From NCBI GenBank assembly GCA_964484125.1, contig CAZAEK010000009.1, positions 45,291 to 109,290 on the forward strand: 64,000 nucleotides of DNA. Reading direction: 5' to 3'. Below the pieces are notes generated by a model, which saw only the letters and a list, made by a program, of their open reading frames with translations, was not told where the DNA came from and did no database searches. The translations under genes were made by a program, and so were the position numbers. Origin of the DNA: DSSM01 sp964484125. GTDB lineage: Bacteria; Bacteroidota; Ignavibacteria; Tepidaquicellales; Tepidaquicellaceae. Shown piece after piece: positions 36,287-44,412 of this stretch (position 1 is the stretch's first letter; each line of letters starts with the position of its first letter).

Positions 36287-36409
36287 AAAAGATTCCATTC
36301 CTTTAAGTAATACAATTGCAGGATTTTTACATTTCAATTTGAACAGTTTAAATTTATATTACTACGTCTTATTAATTTAAGATTTTATTCTTGTTGTTTG
36401 GGAACAGCT

Positions 36410-36443
36410 ACCGCCGTTGTATTTTTACACCGGCGGTTTTTTG
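36410..36443 (+). terminator. Intrinsic terminator after mgtE
   Basis: ACCGCCG (36410-36416) pairs with CGGCGGT (36431-36437), extended inward by TTGT/ACAC with one mismatch, around an ATTTTT loop. The T-run TTTTTT follows, so it is a strong factor-independent terminator 124 bases beyond the mgtE stop. Confidence 0.85.
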
Positions 36444-36524
36444 TTTATATAATTACCTGATTAATCACTTGTTAAAAAAAACATTTTGCTTTATTTTGAA
36501 CCTACAAAATCTATTAGAATTTTT

Positions 36525-39509
36525 ATGGGTGAATTTGATAAAGATAAGAATATTTTAATTAAACATTCCATTCTGATTTTTTTAGCAGTTGCTGTTACTG
36601 CTGTTATTGCCGGATATTTATTTTACAGGTATGAAGAAAAGAATATACTTGAAAATAAACACCAGGAATTAAAGGCAATTTCAGAATTAAAGGTAAGTCA
36701 GATTGAAAAATGGATGGACGATAAAATTATCAACGCAGATAATATGTCAAGAAATCCATATTCTATTAAAGAGATTGAAGATTTAATCAGTGGAAGAGGA
36801 GCTCCCGACCTTAAAGATGTTATTTTAAGCAGACTAAAATACAGGAAACAGAGTTTCAACTTTGAGGAAATTTATTTAACAACTCCTGATGGGAAGGAAC
36901 TGCTTACAACTGCTGATAAACAAAATCATATTGATTCTGTTTTCCTTCAGGATATAAGAGAATCTCTGGAAATAAAAAAAACAAAGTTCAGCGATTTCAG
37001 GTTTTGCAATATTCATAACCGAATTCATATACTGTTAATTTCGCCAAACTTAGACAAAAATAATAACGTAATTGCTTTCTTTATATTTCAGATAAATCCC
37101 TATGAATATTTATATCCACTGATACAAAACTGGCCTACTAACAGCAAGACGGCTGAAACTCTTCTTATTGAACAAGATGGAAACGAAGTAATATTTTTAA
37201 ATGAGTTACGATACAAGGAAAATTCTGCGTTAAGTCTGAGGTTTCCTATAGATAATTATAAAGATTTACCGGCAATTAAAGCTATAAAGGGTGAGCGTGG
37301 AGTAGTAGAAGGAATTGATTACAGAGGCAAAGAAGTACTTGCATATATTACACAGATAAAAGGTACAAAATGGTATATGATATCCAAAACTGATAAAGGC
37401 GAAATTTTATCAGAATTAAAAGTCAGTGGTATGCTAATAGGAGTAATAATTGTTCTTATTATTCTGCTTACAGGAGCAGTTGCTGCATCTTTATATAATA
37501 GCAGACAGAAATTGATTCTAAAGAGACTTGTTGAATTAAAAGCAGAAGGAGAGATTGAAAAGAAACTTGCTGATGAAAAAATAAGAGACAGCGAAGAAAA
37601 ACTGAGACTTGCTCTGCAGGCAACAAAGCAAGGTTGGTATGAATATGACATACCTTCCGGTTCTACAAAAGTAAGCGAAGAATATGAAAAAATGCTTGGC
37701 TATGAACCGGGGGAAATAAAATCAAACATAGATTATTTTTTTGAGAATGTACATCCTTATGATATTGATTCAGTTAAGATGGCGTTGAAAGATTGTTTTG
37801 ATTCAGGAGAAATACGTTCAATAGAATACCGGAGAAAAATGAAAAACGGAGGGTGGAAATGGCTTCGCACTTTAGGAAAGGTAATAGAATATTCAGAGGA
37901 TGGCAAGCCATTGAAAATTACAGGAACACATACAGATATAGACGAAAGGAAAAGAACAGAGGAAATTCTAAGAACAAGCGAAGAGAATTTTAAAAATCTT
38001 GTAGAGAAGATGCCTGACGGCTATTACAGAAGTACACCTGAAGGTAAGTTTTTATATGTAAATCCTGCTTTTGTGGAAATGCTTGGATATGAAAACGAAG
38101 AAGAGCTGTTAAAAGTTAATATTCCTGAATCTCTTTATTTTGACGAAGCAGAAAGGGATTCTTTTGAGAATGAAAGTGAAGAATTCACGAGCGATTATGA
38201 AGTTTACAGATTAAAAAAGAAAGACGGCAGTGAAGTCTGGGTAGAAGACCATTGCAGATATCATAAAGATGAAAATGGAAAAGTAATAATGCACGAAGGA
38301 GTTTGCAGAGATATAACAACAAGAAAAAAAGCAGAAGAGGAACTTCGGATAGCAAAAGAAAAGGCAGAAGAGTTAAGTAGAATAAAAACTAATTTCCTTG
38401 CAAATATGAGTCACGAACTGAGAACTCCAATGGTTGGAATACTTGGTTTTGCGGAAGTGCTTATGAATTCAATAAAAGATGAAGAGCAAAGAAACTATGC
38501 AGAAATAATTTACAATGGAGGAACGAGACTTATGGAAACTCTTGATTTGATATTAAATATTTCAGCAATCGAAATGAATAAAGTTAAAATCTATAAAGAG
38601 CAGTTTAATGTAATTGACTTGATTAATGAGATTGCAAAATCATTTGAAATATTTTCAGGAAAGAAAAATTTATTCCTGAGAACAGAAAGCGTCCGTAAAG
38701 AAATATTATTAAAAACAGATAAAAGAATTCTTAGACAGATATTAAATAACCTGACAAATAACGCAATAAAATATACTGAAAAGGGCGGAGTGGTCATAAA
38801 AGCAGATACTGAGGAAAGCAAAGGAGAAAATTATTTAATTATCAAGGTTCAGGATACAGGAATCGGAATCCCCGAAGATAAAATTGATTTAATCTGGGAG
38901 GAATTCAGGCAGGTAAGTGAGGGGTTTGGAAGAACTTTTGAAGGTACGGGTCTTGGATTATCAATAACAAAGAAATTTACTGAAATGCTTGGAGGTAAGA
39001 TATATGTTGAAAGCAGTGAAGTAGGCAAAGGAACGACTTTTGTTCTTCAGCTTCCATTAAATGCAAATTCCGTAGAAACGCCTGAAATCAGCAAAAAAAA
39101 AGGTACTAATGAAGATATTAAATTTGAAAATAAAATTTTCCCTGATATTTTATATGTTGAAGATGATGCAATGTCAGTTGAATTAGTCAGGATATTACTG
39201 AAAAATATTTGTAATCTTGATATAGCAAAAAAAGCAGAGGAGGCAATAGAACTTGTCAGGAATAAAAAATATGACTTAATTTTATTGGATATTAATCTCG
39301 GAATGGGTATGAGCGGCATTGAAATAATTGAAAAAGTAAGAGAGACAGATAATTATGCAAAGATTCCAATAATTGCTGTTACAGCTTTAGCAATGAAAGA
39401 TGATAAAGACTATTTCTTAAGCAAGGGATGTGATTATTATATATCCAAACCCTTTTCAAAAAGTGAATTTCTTGACCTGATAAAAAAAGCTTTATCACAG
39501 AAAAGTTAA
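36525..39509 (+). CDS. Membrane hybrid sensor histidine kinase (extracytoplasmic sensor, PAS-PAS-HK-REC)
   Basis: This 994-residue kinase has a first membrane helix at about 12-30 and an extracytoplasmic sensor of about 270 residues, probably Cache-like. A second helix comes at about 300-325 (MLIGVIIVLIILLTGAVAASL), followed by a coiled coil, and two PAS domains at about 355-480 and 485-605. HisKA has FLANMSHELRTPM (H630). HATPase has QDTGIGIPEDKIDLIW and GTGLGLSITKKF. The receiver domain has D922 (LILLDINLGMGMSG). I use the ATG at 36525; an in-frame TTG at 36486 would add 13 residues. It stands alone with no response regulator beside it. Confidence 0.92.
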   Translation: MGEFDKDKNILIKHSILIFLAVAVTAVIAGYLFYRYEEKNILENKHQELKAISELKVSQIEKWMDDKIINADNMSRNPYSIKEIEDLISGRGAPDLKDVILSRLKYRKQSFNFEEIYLTTPDGKELLTTADKQNHIDSVFLQDIRESLEIKKTKFSDFRFCNIHNRIHILLISPNLDKNNNVIAFFIFQINPYEYLYPLIQNWPTNSKTAETLLIEQDGNEVIFLNELRYKENSALSLRFPIDNYKDLPAIKAIKGERGVVEGIDYRGKEVLAYITQIKGTKWYMISKTDKGEILSELKVSGMLIGVIIVLIILLTGAVAASLYNSRQKLILKRLVELKAEGEIEKKLADEKIRDSEEKLRLALQATKQGWYEYDIPSGSTKVSEEYEKMLGYEPGEIKSNIDYFFENVHPYDIDSVKMALKDCFDSGEIRSIEYRRKMKNGGWKWLRTLGKVIEYSEDGKPLKITGTHTDIDERKRTEEILRTSEENFKNLVEKMPDGYYRSTPEGKFLYVNPAFVEMLGYENEEELLKVNIPESLYFDEAERDSFENESEEFTSDYEVYRLKKKDGSEVWVEDHCRYHKDENGKVIMHEGVCRDITTRKKAEEELRIAKEKAEELSRIKTNFLANMSHELRTPMVGILGFAEVLMNSIKDEEQRNYAEIIYNGGTRLMETLDLILNISAIEMNKVKIYKEQFNVIDLINEIAKSFEIFSGKKNLFLRTESVRKEILLKTDKRILRQILNNLTNNAIKYTEKGGVVIKADTEESKGENYLIIKVQDTGIGIPEDKIDLIWEEFRQVSEGFGRTFEGTGLGLSITKKFTEMLGGKIYVESSEVGKGTTFVLQLPLNANSVETPEISKKKGTNEDIKFENKIFPDILYVEDDAMSVELVRILLKNICNLDIAKKAEEAIELVRNKKYDLILLDINLGMGMSGIEIIEKVRETDNYAKIPIIAVTALAMKDDKDYFLSKGCDYYISKPFSKSEFLDLIKKALSQKS

Positions 39510-40498
39510 TATTTTTCAGCTAAAATAGTTTGTTGGTGTCCTATTGGTATTGCGGATGGGATTCTTAATTTTGAAATTTTATTTATAAACAGATTAAATT
39601 TTATTCTGGAAGTTTTTAATGAGGGGTCTTTCTTAATATTTTCAATTTCTTCTTCCATTGAGTTGAATTCCTCGTTTTTAACATTCTCGAAATCACTTAA
39701 TTTATAATTACTGTAAGAGTTTTTAATTCTTGCTCCAGGTATTAATCCAAAATCTTTCAGGGAATGTTTGATTCCGTCACAATATGACTTTAATATTCTG
39801 AATCCGCAGTGTTCGAATATATTTTTAAGCGTTTCCGGCTTGTAATAAAAAAAATGATTTTCAAGCATATTTAGAATTATTCCCTGACGGTTAGCCGTCT
39901 TTAATAGCATTCCATCCTGAACGCCATTAGGTGTAGAGCAAAGCACACGCCCTCCCTTTTTTAAAATCTGATTGGTTTTTTTTAAAAAACTTACTGTATC
40001 CTGAACGTGTTCTATAATATTATTCATTCTTACAAAATCATATTTACTTTCGCAATTTTCAAGAGATTCAAGTGTGCCAAAATATGCCTTTATATTAAGC
40101 TTTGTATTTGCAAAATCAATAGCTGCTTTAATTACATCTATTCCCTCGGCTTTCCATTTTGAATTATCTTCGATACCTTTAAGGAAAAACCCTTCCGCAC
40201 ATCCTACGTCGAGAAGAATCCCGGACTCTTTAAATTTATTAAGGTAAAAAGTAAATTCCTTTCCGCCTCTGTATTGAGAAATAGTTCCACGCGATTTCAT
40301 TACAAAATTTAAAGCATCGTTTCCTTTAATAATTACATCAAGAGCAGGCATAGGATTAGCAAAGATTAATCCGCAGTTTTTGCACTCCACAAAATTAAGT
40401 TCAATTTCAGACCAGTAAGTTGCTTTTGAATGATTTATAAATTCAGTGTGTTTACAGAAATAGCAATTGCTGACGGCAGGGTTATAAAAGTTGTCCAT
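39506..40498 (-). CDS. SAM-dependent methyltransferase with N-terminal zinc-ribbon-like segment
   Basis: This 330-residue protein opens with a two-CxxC metal-binding segment (NCYFCKHTE and FVECKNCGLIFANPMP). It continues with a class I methyltransferase core: motif I ILLDVGCAEGFFL (about residue 95), DFVRMNNIIEHVQD (about 150) and VLCSTPNG. This layout resembles methyltransferases that act on nucleotide-linked sugars or small molecules. The substrate is not readable. The gene overlaps the cysteine synthase stop by one base (TAATG) and is thus coupled to it. Its stop overlaps the end of the convergent kinase gene by four bases. Confidence 0.85.
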   Translation of the reverse strand: MDNFYNPAVSNCYFCKHTEFINHSKATYWSEIELNFVECKNCGLIFANPMPALDVIIKGNDALNFVMKSRGTISQYRGGKEFTFYLNKFKESGILLDVGCAEGFFLKGIEDNSKWKAEGIDVIKAAIDFANTKLNIKAYFGTLESLENCESKYDFVRMNNIIEHVQDTVSFLKKTNQILKKGGRVLCSTPNGVQDGMLLKTANRQGIILNMLENHFFYYKPETLKNIFEHCGFRILKSYCDGIKHSLKDFGLIPGARIKNSYSNYKLSDFENVKNEEFNSMEEEIENIKKDPSLKTSRIKFNLFINKISKLRIPSAIPIGHQQTILAEKY

Positions 40499-41472
40499 TA
40501 TTTTGCAATATTTTTTTCAACCCACTCATCGTCAAATACTGAACTTATATATTTATATCCCGTATCACATATTATTGTAACTATGTTTGCTTCCCTGTCA
40601 ATTTCTTTTGCAAGTTTTACAGCTCCCCATATATTCGCACCACTTGAACTGCCTGCTATCAATCCTTCTTCAAGAGCAATTTTTTTTGCCCATTCAATGC
40701 ACTGAATATCCCTCACCTGATACATATCATCAAGTACATCTAATTGTGCAGTTTTAATCAGGAATTCATCTCCGATTCCTTCAATCATATATTTAGAAGG
40801 TTTGATAAGAATTTTTTCCTTAAAATAATTATAAAAAACTGAACCGAAAGGATCTATTCCTATTACCTTTATATCCGGATTTTTTTCTTTAAGAAATCTC
40901 CCTGCACCAGTTATAGTACCACCAGTTCCTATTCCTCCGATAAGATAATCAATTTTACCATCCATCTGCTCCCATATCTCAGGGCCTGTTGTTGCGTAAT
41001 GTGCTTCATTGTTATCAAGATTATTATGCTGGTCAATATAGAATACTGATTTATCTTTTTTGGCAATATTTTCTGCGAGTTTATTATATGACTCAGGATT
41101 ATCGGGTGGCAAATCAGGGTCAACTTTTATTATTTCTGCTCCGAGAATTTCCAGCATTCTTAATTTTTCTTTGCTAATCGAATTTCTGACAACAAGTTTT
41201 AATTTATATCCTTTCTGGTTACAAACTAAAGCAAGCCCCATTGCTGTATTACCGGAAGAATTTTCGAGAATTGTATCGCCCGGCTTTATCAAACCTTTTT
41301 TTTCTGCTTTCTCAATCATATACAGTGCAATTCTGTCCTTTACGCTTCCACCCGGATTCATATATTCAATCTTTGCATAAATATTTGCTTTCAGATTTTT
41401 TGTAACATTATTTAGTTTCAATATCGGTGTATTCCCAATTAAACCGGAAATGTTGTTATATACTCTTTTCAT
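40498..41472 (-). CDS. cysK: Cysteine synthase (O-acetylserine sulfhydrylase) family PLP enzyme
   Basis: This 324-residue PLP enzyme is of the cysteine synthase/cystathionine beta-synthase family. The PLP-lysine region is NPGGSVKDRIALYMI (about residues 42-56). The substrate loop is NSSGNTAMGLALV, the phosphate-binding glycine loop is GGIGTGGTITGAG, and SSGANIWGAV is near the C-terminus. It makes cysteine from O-acetylserine and sulfide; use of O-phosphoserine, as in CysM types, cannot be excluded. It ends at residue 324 with no CBS tail. The methyltransferase gene follows with a one-base overlap. Confidence 0.9.
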   Translation of the reverse strand: MKRVYNNISGLIGNTPILKLNNVTKNLKANIYAKIEYMNPGGSVKDRIALYMIEKAEKKGLIKPGDTILENSSGNTAMGLALVCNQKGYKLKLVVRNSISKEKLRMLEILGAEIIKVDPDLPPDNPESYNKLAENIAKKDKSVFYIDQHNNLDNNEAHYATTGPEIWEQMDGKIDYLIGGIGTGGTITGAGRFLKEKNPDIKVIGIDPFGSVFYNYFKEKILIKPSKYMIEGIGDEFLIKTAQLDVLDDMYQVRDIQCIEWAKKIALEEGLIAGSSSGANIWGAVKLAKEIDREANIVTIICDTGYKYISSVFDDEWVEKNIAK

Positions 41473-41573
41473 TTTTTAAAATTTTTTATCCTGTATATTA
41501 ATAATATTAATAAATAAATAATATGTAAATAATCAAAAATAACTTTTAATTAATATATGTGATTATTACCCTG

Positions 41574-41645
41574 TGCCCCGTAGAGGATTCGAACCTCTAA
41601 AGACAGAACCGGAATCTGCCGGTTTATCCGTTAGCCTAACGGGGC
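41574..41645 (-). tRNA. tRNA-Arg (anticodon CCG)
   Basis: Read on the minus strand, GCCCCGT pairs with ACGGGGC and is followed by A. The anticodon stem is GCAGA/TCTGT with loop TTCCGGT (anticodon CCG), and the T arm is AGAGG/CCTCT with loop TTCGAAT. The D stem has one mismatch. CCA is not encoded. The 9-bp tandem repeat begins 13 bases beyond its 5' end. Confidence 0.93.
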
Positions 41646-41658
41646 TTATTTTAGTTAA

Positions 41659-41757
41659 AAGTTTATCAAGTTTGTCAAGTTTATCAAGTTTGTAAAGTTT
41701 GTCAAGTTTGTCAAGTTTATCAGGTTTGTAAAGTTTATCAAGTTTGTAAAGCTTATC
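41659..41757. repeat. Eleven-copy 9-bp tandem repeat
   Basis: Eleven copies of AAGTTT(A/G)T(C/A) run without interruption from 41659 to 41757, with one G and one C variant among them. Pairs of units alternate A and G at position seven, so an 18-base period is also visible. The last unit donates the TGA stop (41756-41758) of the minus-strand hydrolase; in that frame nearly every unit offers TGA or TAA. It has no spacers and is too short to be CRISPR. Confidence 0.9.
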
Positions 41758-42562
41758 AGGTTAAGACCTGTTGTAATATTTTATCAATAAATTCTGATGA
41801 TTTTTGAAGAACTAAATCTTTTGCCTGGAAATGCGGTATATGACCACAATCTTTTAAATATAAAATTTCACATTCTGAACTAACTCTGTTTTTTATTTCA
41901 TCAACCTGTTTTCTGCTGCCGTATTCATCTGTATCGCCCTGAATTACAAGCACAGGTGAATTTATATTTTTCAATTCTTTAAACATATTCCATTTCTTTG
42001 AAGAGGGCTCAGTCCATAAATCAGCCCAACCAAAAAACATAGGTACTGTATTATCACCGTGATATTTCTCGAGTTTTTTTCTTAATGAGTTTCCGTAAAT
42101 AAAACTTTCTCGTGCGGCAGATACTCCTGCTACAGATATATCTTCGATAAAAGTATGTGCTGACTCAGAAATAACTCCAAGTGTAATATCAGGAAAAAGC
42201 GAAGCAAAATACAGAGCTATTGTGGCTCCATCGCTATGTCCGAATAAAATAATTTTCTGATTCAGATTCAGTTTCCTCAGCAATTCTGGCAGATATAACG
42301 AAGCTTCAGTTTCAATGTACTCTGTGTTTCTTTTTTCAGTTAATATATCTGAATCCCCATAGCCATATCTGTCATATAATAAAACTGCAAGCCCTGTTTT
42401 TTCACTAAGAGATGCAGGGAAATCTTTCCATTGCCTTATACTTCCAAGTCCTTCGTGCAGAAAAACCAGAAAAGGTTTATCATCAGAAATTAATTCTTCA
42501 TTATAAATATAATAGTTTATTTTTTTGCCGTTTATCTCAGCTTTTCCTGCGTGATTTCTCAA
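41756..42562 (-). CDS. Alpha/beta-hydrolase
   Basis: This 268-residue alpha/beta-hydrolase fold protein has the oxyanion region FLHEGLGSIRQWKDFP and LLYDRYGYGDSD. Its nucleophile elbow is GHSDGATIALYFASLFP (Ser at about 113), an acid-bearing strand reads VLVIQGDTDEYG, and the catalytic histidine is in LKDCGHIPHFQAKD. The substrate is unknown; the family includes esterases, lactonases and C-C hydrolases. No signal peptide is seen. The 3' end runs into the 9-bp tandem repeat, which provides the stop. It is divergent from the ferredoxin gene, sharing the FNR-box region. Confidence 0.9.
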   Translation of the reverse strand: MRNHAGKAEINGKKINYYIYNEELISDDKPFLVFLHEGLGSIRQWKDFPASLSEKTGLAVLLYDRYGYGDSDILTEKRNTEYIETEASLYLPELLRKLNLNQKIILFGHSDGATIALYFASLFPDITLGVISESAHTFIEDISVAGVSAARESFIYGNSLRKKLEKYHGDNTVPMFFGWADLWTEPSSKKWNMFKELKNINSPVLVIQGDTDEYGSRKQVDEIKNRVSSECEILYLKDCGHIPHFQAKDLVLQKSSEFIDKILQQVLT

Positions 42563-42617
42563 TGTAAATTATTTTTATGCAAGTTAAAAAGAATAAATCA
42601 AAAAATCATCTTAATAA

Positions 42618-42658
42618 TTGATATTTATCAAATAAAAAATATATGTGAAAAGTAAATT
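42618..42658 (+). promoter_or_regulatory. FNR-type box with possible class II promoter
   Basis: TTGATATTTATCAA (42618-42631) is a perfect TTGAT-N4-ATCAA match, the FNR/DNR consensus. A TAAATT (42653-42658) sits where a -10 element should be if the box is centred near -41, the class II activation position. The ferredoxin gene starts at 42710, leaving a leader of about 45 bases. Binding is not shown, and the divergent hydrolase could also be affected. Confidence 0.6.
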
Positions 42659-42709
42659 AAATTTATCAATTTTATTTTTGAATAAATATGAAAAAAAATA
42701 AAGAATGAA

Positions 42710-43564
42710 ATGAAAAGAACAATAATAAATATAAACGAAGAAAAATGTAATGGCTGCGGTCAATGCATTACCGGTTGCCATGAAGGGGCACTTCAGCTGA
42801 TAGACGGAAAAGCAAAGCTTGTAAGCGAACTTTTTTGTGATGGTTTAGGTGCCTGTATCGGGGAATGTCCCGAAGGAGCAATTACGCTTGAAGAAAGGGA
42901 AGCAGAAGCTTATAATGAATATATGGTTATGGAAAGAATTTGTAAAGATGGAGAGAAAGTCATTGAAGCACATTTAAGGCATTTATATGAACACGACGAG
43001 AAGGAATATATAAGGCAGGCAGTAGAATATCTTGACTTAAACGGAATTGAAATTGACTTGCAGAGTATTTTCTCAGAGAATAATAAAACCGAAAGCAGGT
43101 GCAGTTGTCCCGGCTCTGCAGAAGAAAATTTTAAGTCCGGTCCTGTTGCAATAAATTTGAACAATCAAACTGAAGATGATTATTCCGAGCTATCACATTG
43201 GCCGGTTCAGTTACATTTGATAAATCCAATATCCGCAAGCTTCAAAGGAACAGATGTAGTCTTAGCTTCAGATTGCTCAGCATTCAGTATGGGCAATTTC
43301 CATTCTAAATTACTAAAAGGCAAAAGTCTTGCAATAGCATGTCCTAAGCTTGACAGTAACAAGCAGGTTTATGTGGATAAACTGATATCAATGATTGATG
43401 AAGCAAAGATAAATACACTTACAGTGGTTATAATGGAAGTACCATGCTGCGGTGGATTGGTTCAGATAGCAAATCTTGCAAGGGAACATTCCAAGAGAAA
43501 TGTACCTGTAAAAGTAATAATGATAAGTACAAGAGGAAAGATATTAAAGGAAGAATGGATATAA
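42710..43564 (+). CDS. Two-cluster 4Fe-4S ferredoxin-domain protein
   Basis: This 284-residue protein begins with a 2x4Fe-4S ferredoxin domain: CNGCGQCITGC (about residues 14-24), then CDGLGACIGECPEGA (about 40-54). A middle helical part is followed by a cysteine stretch (CSCPGSAEENF) near residue 130 and a C-terminal domain with CPKLDSNKQVYVDKL and VPCCGGLVQIANLA. Homologues are found in anaerobes as stand-alone electron carriers or regulators; the reaction is unknown. The FNR box in its promoter fits an oxygen- or nitric-oxide-regulated role. It is monocistronic and ends in a terminator 24 bases on. Confidence 0.85.
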   Translation: MKRTIININEEKCNGCGQCITGCHEGALQLIDGKAKLVSELFCDGLGACIGECPEGAITLEEREAEAYNEYMVMERICKDGEKVIEAHLRHLYEHDEKEYIRQAVEYLDLNGIEIDLQSIFSENNKTESRCSCPGSAEENFKSGPVAINLNNQTEDDYSELSHWPVQLHLINPISASFKGTDVVLASDCSAFSMGNFHSKLLKGKSLAIACPKLDSNKQVYVDKLISMIDEAKINTLTVVIMEVPCCGGLVQIANLAREHSKRNVPVKVIMISTRGKILKEEWI

Positions 43565-43587
43565 TCTGACGTAAATATATCAATTGT

Positions 43588-43623
43588 AAGCCCTTCGATA
43601 AGAAAATCAAAGGGCTTTTTTAT
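43588..43623 (+). terminator. Intrinsic terminator after the ferredoxin gene
   Basis: AAGCCCTT (43588-43595) pairs with AAGGGCTT (43610-43617) over a 14-base loop and is followed by TTTTTT. It separates the ferredoxin gene from radC. Confidence 0.85.
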
Positions 43624-43641
43624 TTATTCTGCAAATTATAT

Positions 43642-43661
43642 TTTAGTTTTGAAAAACTAAA
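43642..43661. promoter_or_regulatory. 20-bp palindrome upstream of radC, candidate operator
   Basis: TTTAGTTTT and AAAACTAAA flank a GA spacer with no mismatch, nine bases before the radC ATG at 43671. The position overlaps where a repressor would block initiation. A LexA-type site is a guess, because LexA boxes differ by phylum. Confidence 0.4.
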
Positions 43662-43670
43662 GTATAAAAT

Positions 43671-44408
43671 ATGGGATTTGATTTATCAGAATCAGAAGAA
43701 AAGAAAAATTTTACAGTAAATGATTTACCTGATTCAGAAAAACCCCGCGAGAGGATAAGATACAGAGGTGCTTCAGGAGTTTCCCTTCAGGAATTGCTTG
43801 CGGCAATTTTAGGCAGAGGCATAAAAGGTGAATCTGTTATGATAACTGCTCAGAGGATAATAAAAAAATTCAACGGTAACCTGAATAAAATGTCAGAAGC
43901 AACTATAGAAGATTTGATGCAGATAAGAGGAATAGGCGTTGCCAAAGCTGCTCAGCTTGTTGCATGTTTTGAATTAATGAATCGCAAACAACAGGAGGAG
44001 AAGGGTCTTTATGACTTCTTAAATTCAAAAACTATAACTTCCCCTGATATAGTATGTGAGGTATTAAACTCACAGGTCGTTGATCACACAAAGGAACATT
44101 TTTACGTAATAAGCTTAAACATCAGGAATAAAATAGTAGCATTGGAAGAAATATCAGTCGGATCGCTCAGTGCGAGTATAGCACATCCGAGAGAAATATT
44201 CCTTTCTGCAATTAAGAATCACGCAGCACAGATAATAATTGCACATAATCATCCGTCATGTGATCCAAATCCATCTGAGGAAGATAATAAAATTACAAGG
44301 AGATTATATGATGCGGGGAAAATATTAGGTATTAATTTAATTGACCATATAATTTTTTGTAAAAACGGAGCAAATTATAGTTATAAAAATAATAATGTAA
44401 TTTTTTAG
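43671..44408 (+). CDS. radC: RadC family JAMM/MPN domain protein
   Basis: This 245-residue protein has an N-terminal helical region with helix-hairpin-helix DLMQIRGIGVAKAAQLVA (about 85-102). The JAMM domain carries the metal site HNHPSCDPNPSEED near residue 190 (H-x-H then D ten residues on) and the upstream glutamate region NKIVALEEISVGS. RadC was named for DNA repair in E. coli, but the family's real function is unresolved. The protein is of normal family length. It starts right after a palindrome, and a DnaJ-domain gene follows five bases after the stop, so they are likely co-transcribed. Confidence 0.93.
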   Translation: MGFDLSESEEKKNFTVNDLPDSEKPRERIRYRGASGVSLQELLAAILGRGIKGESVMITAQRIIKKFNGNLNKMSEATIEDLMQIRGIGVAKAAQLVACFELMNRKQQEEKGLYDFLNSKTITSPDIVCEVLNSQVVDHTKEHFYVISLNIRNKIVALEEISVGSLSASIAHPREIFLSAIKNHAAQIIIAHNHPSCDPNPSEEDNKITRRLYDAGKILGINLIDHIIFCKNGANYSYKNNNVIF

Positions 44409-44412
44409 AAAA

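Noticed and set aside
41659..41757. CRISPR array
   Set aside because: Units are 9 bases in direct contact with no spacers, and no cas gene is near.
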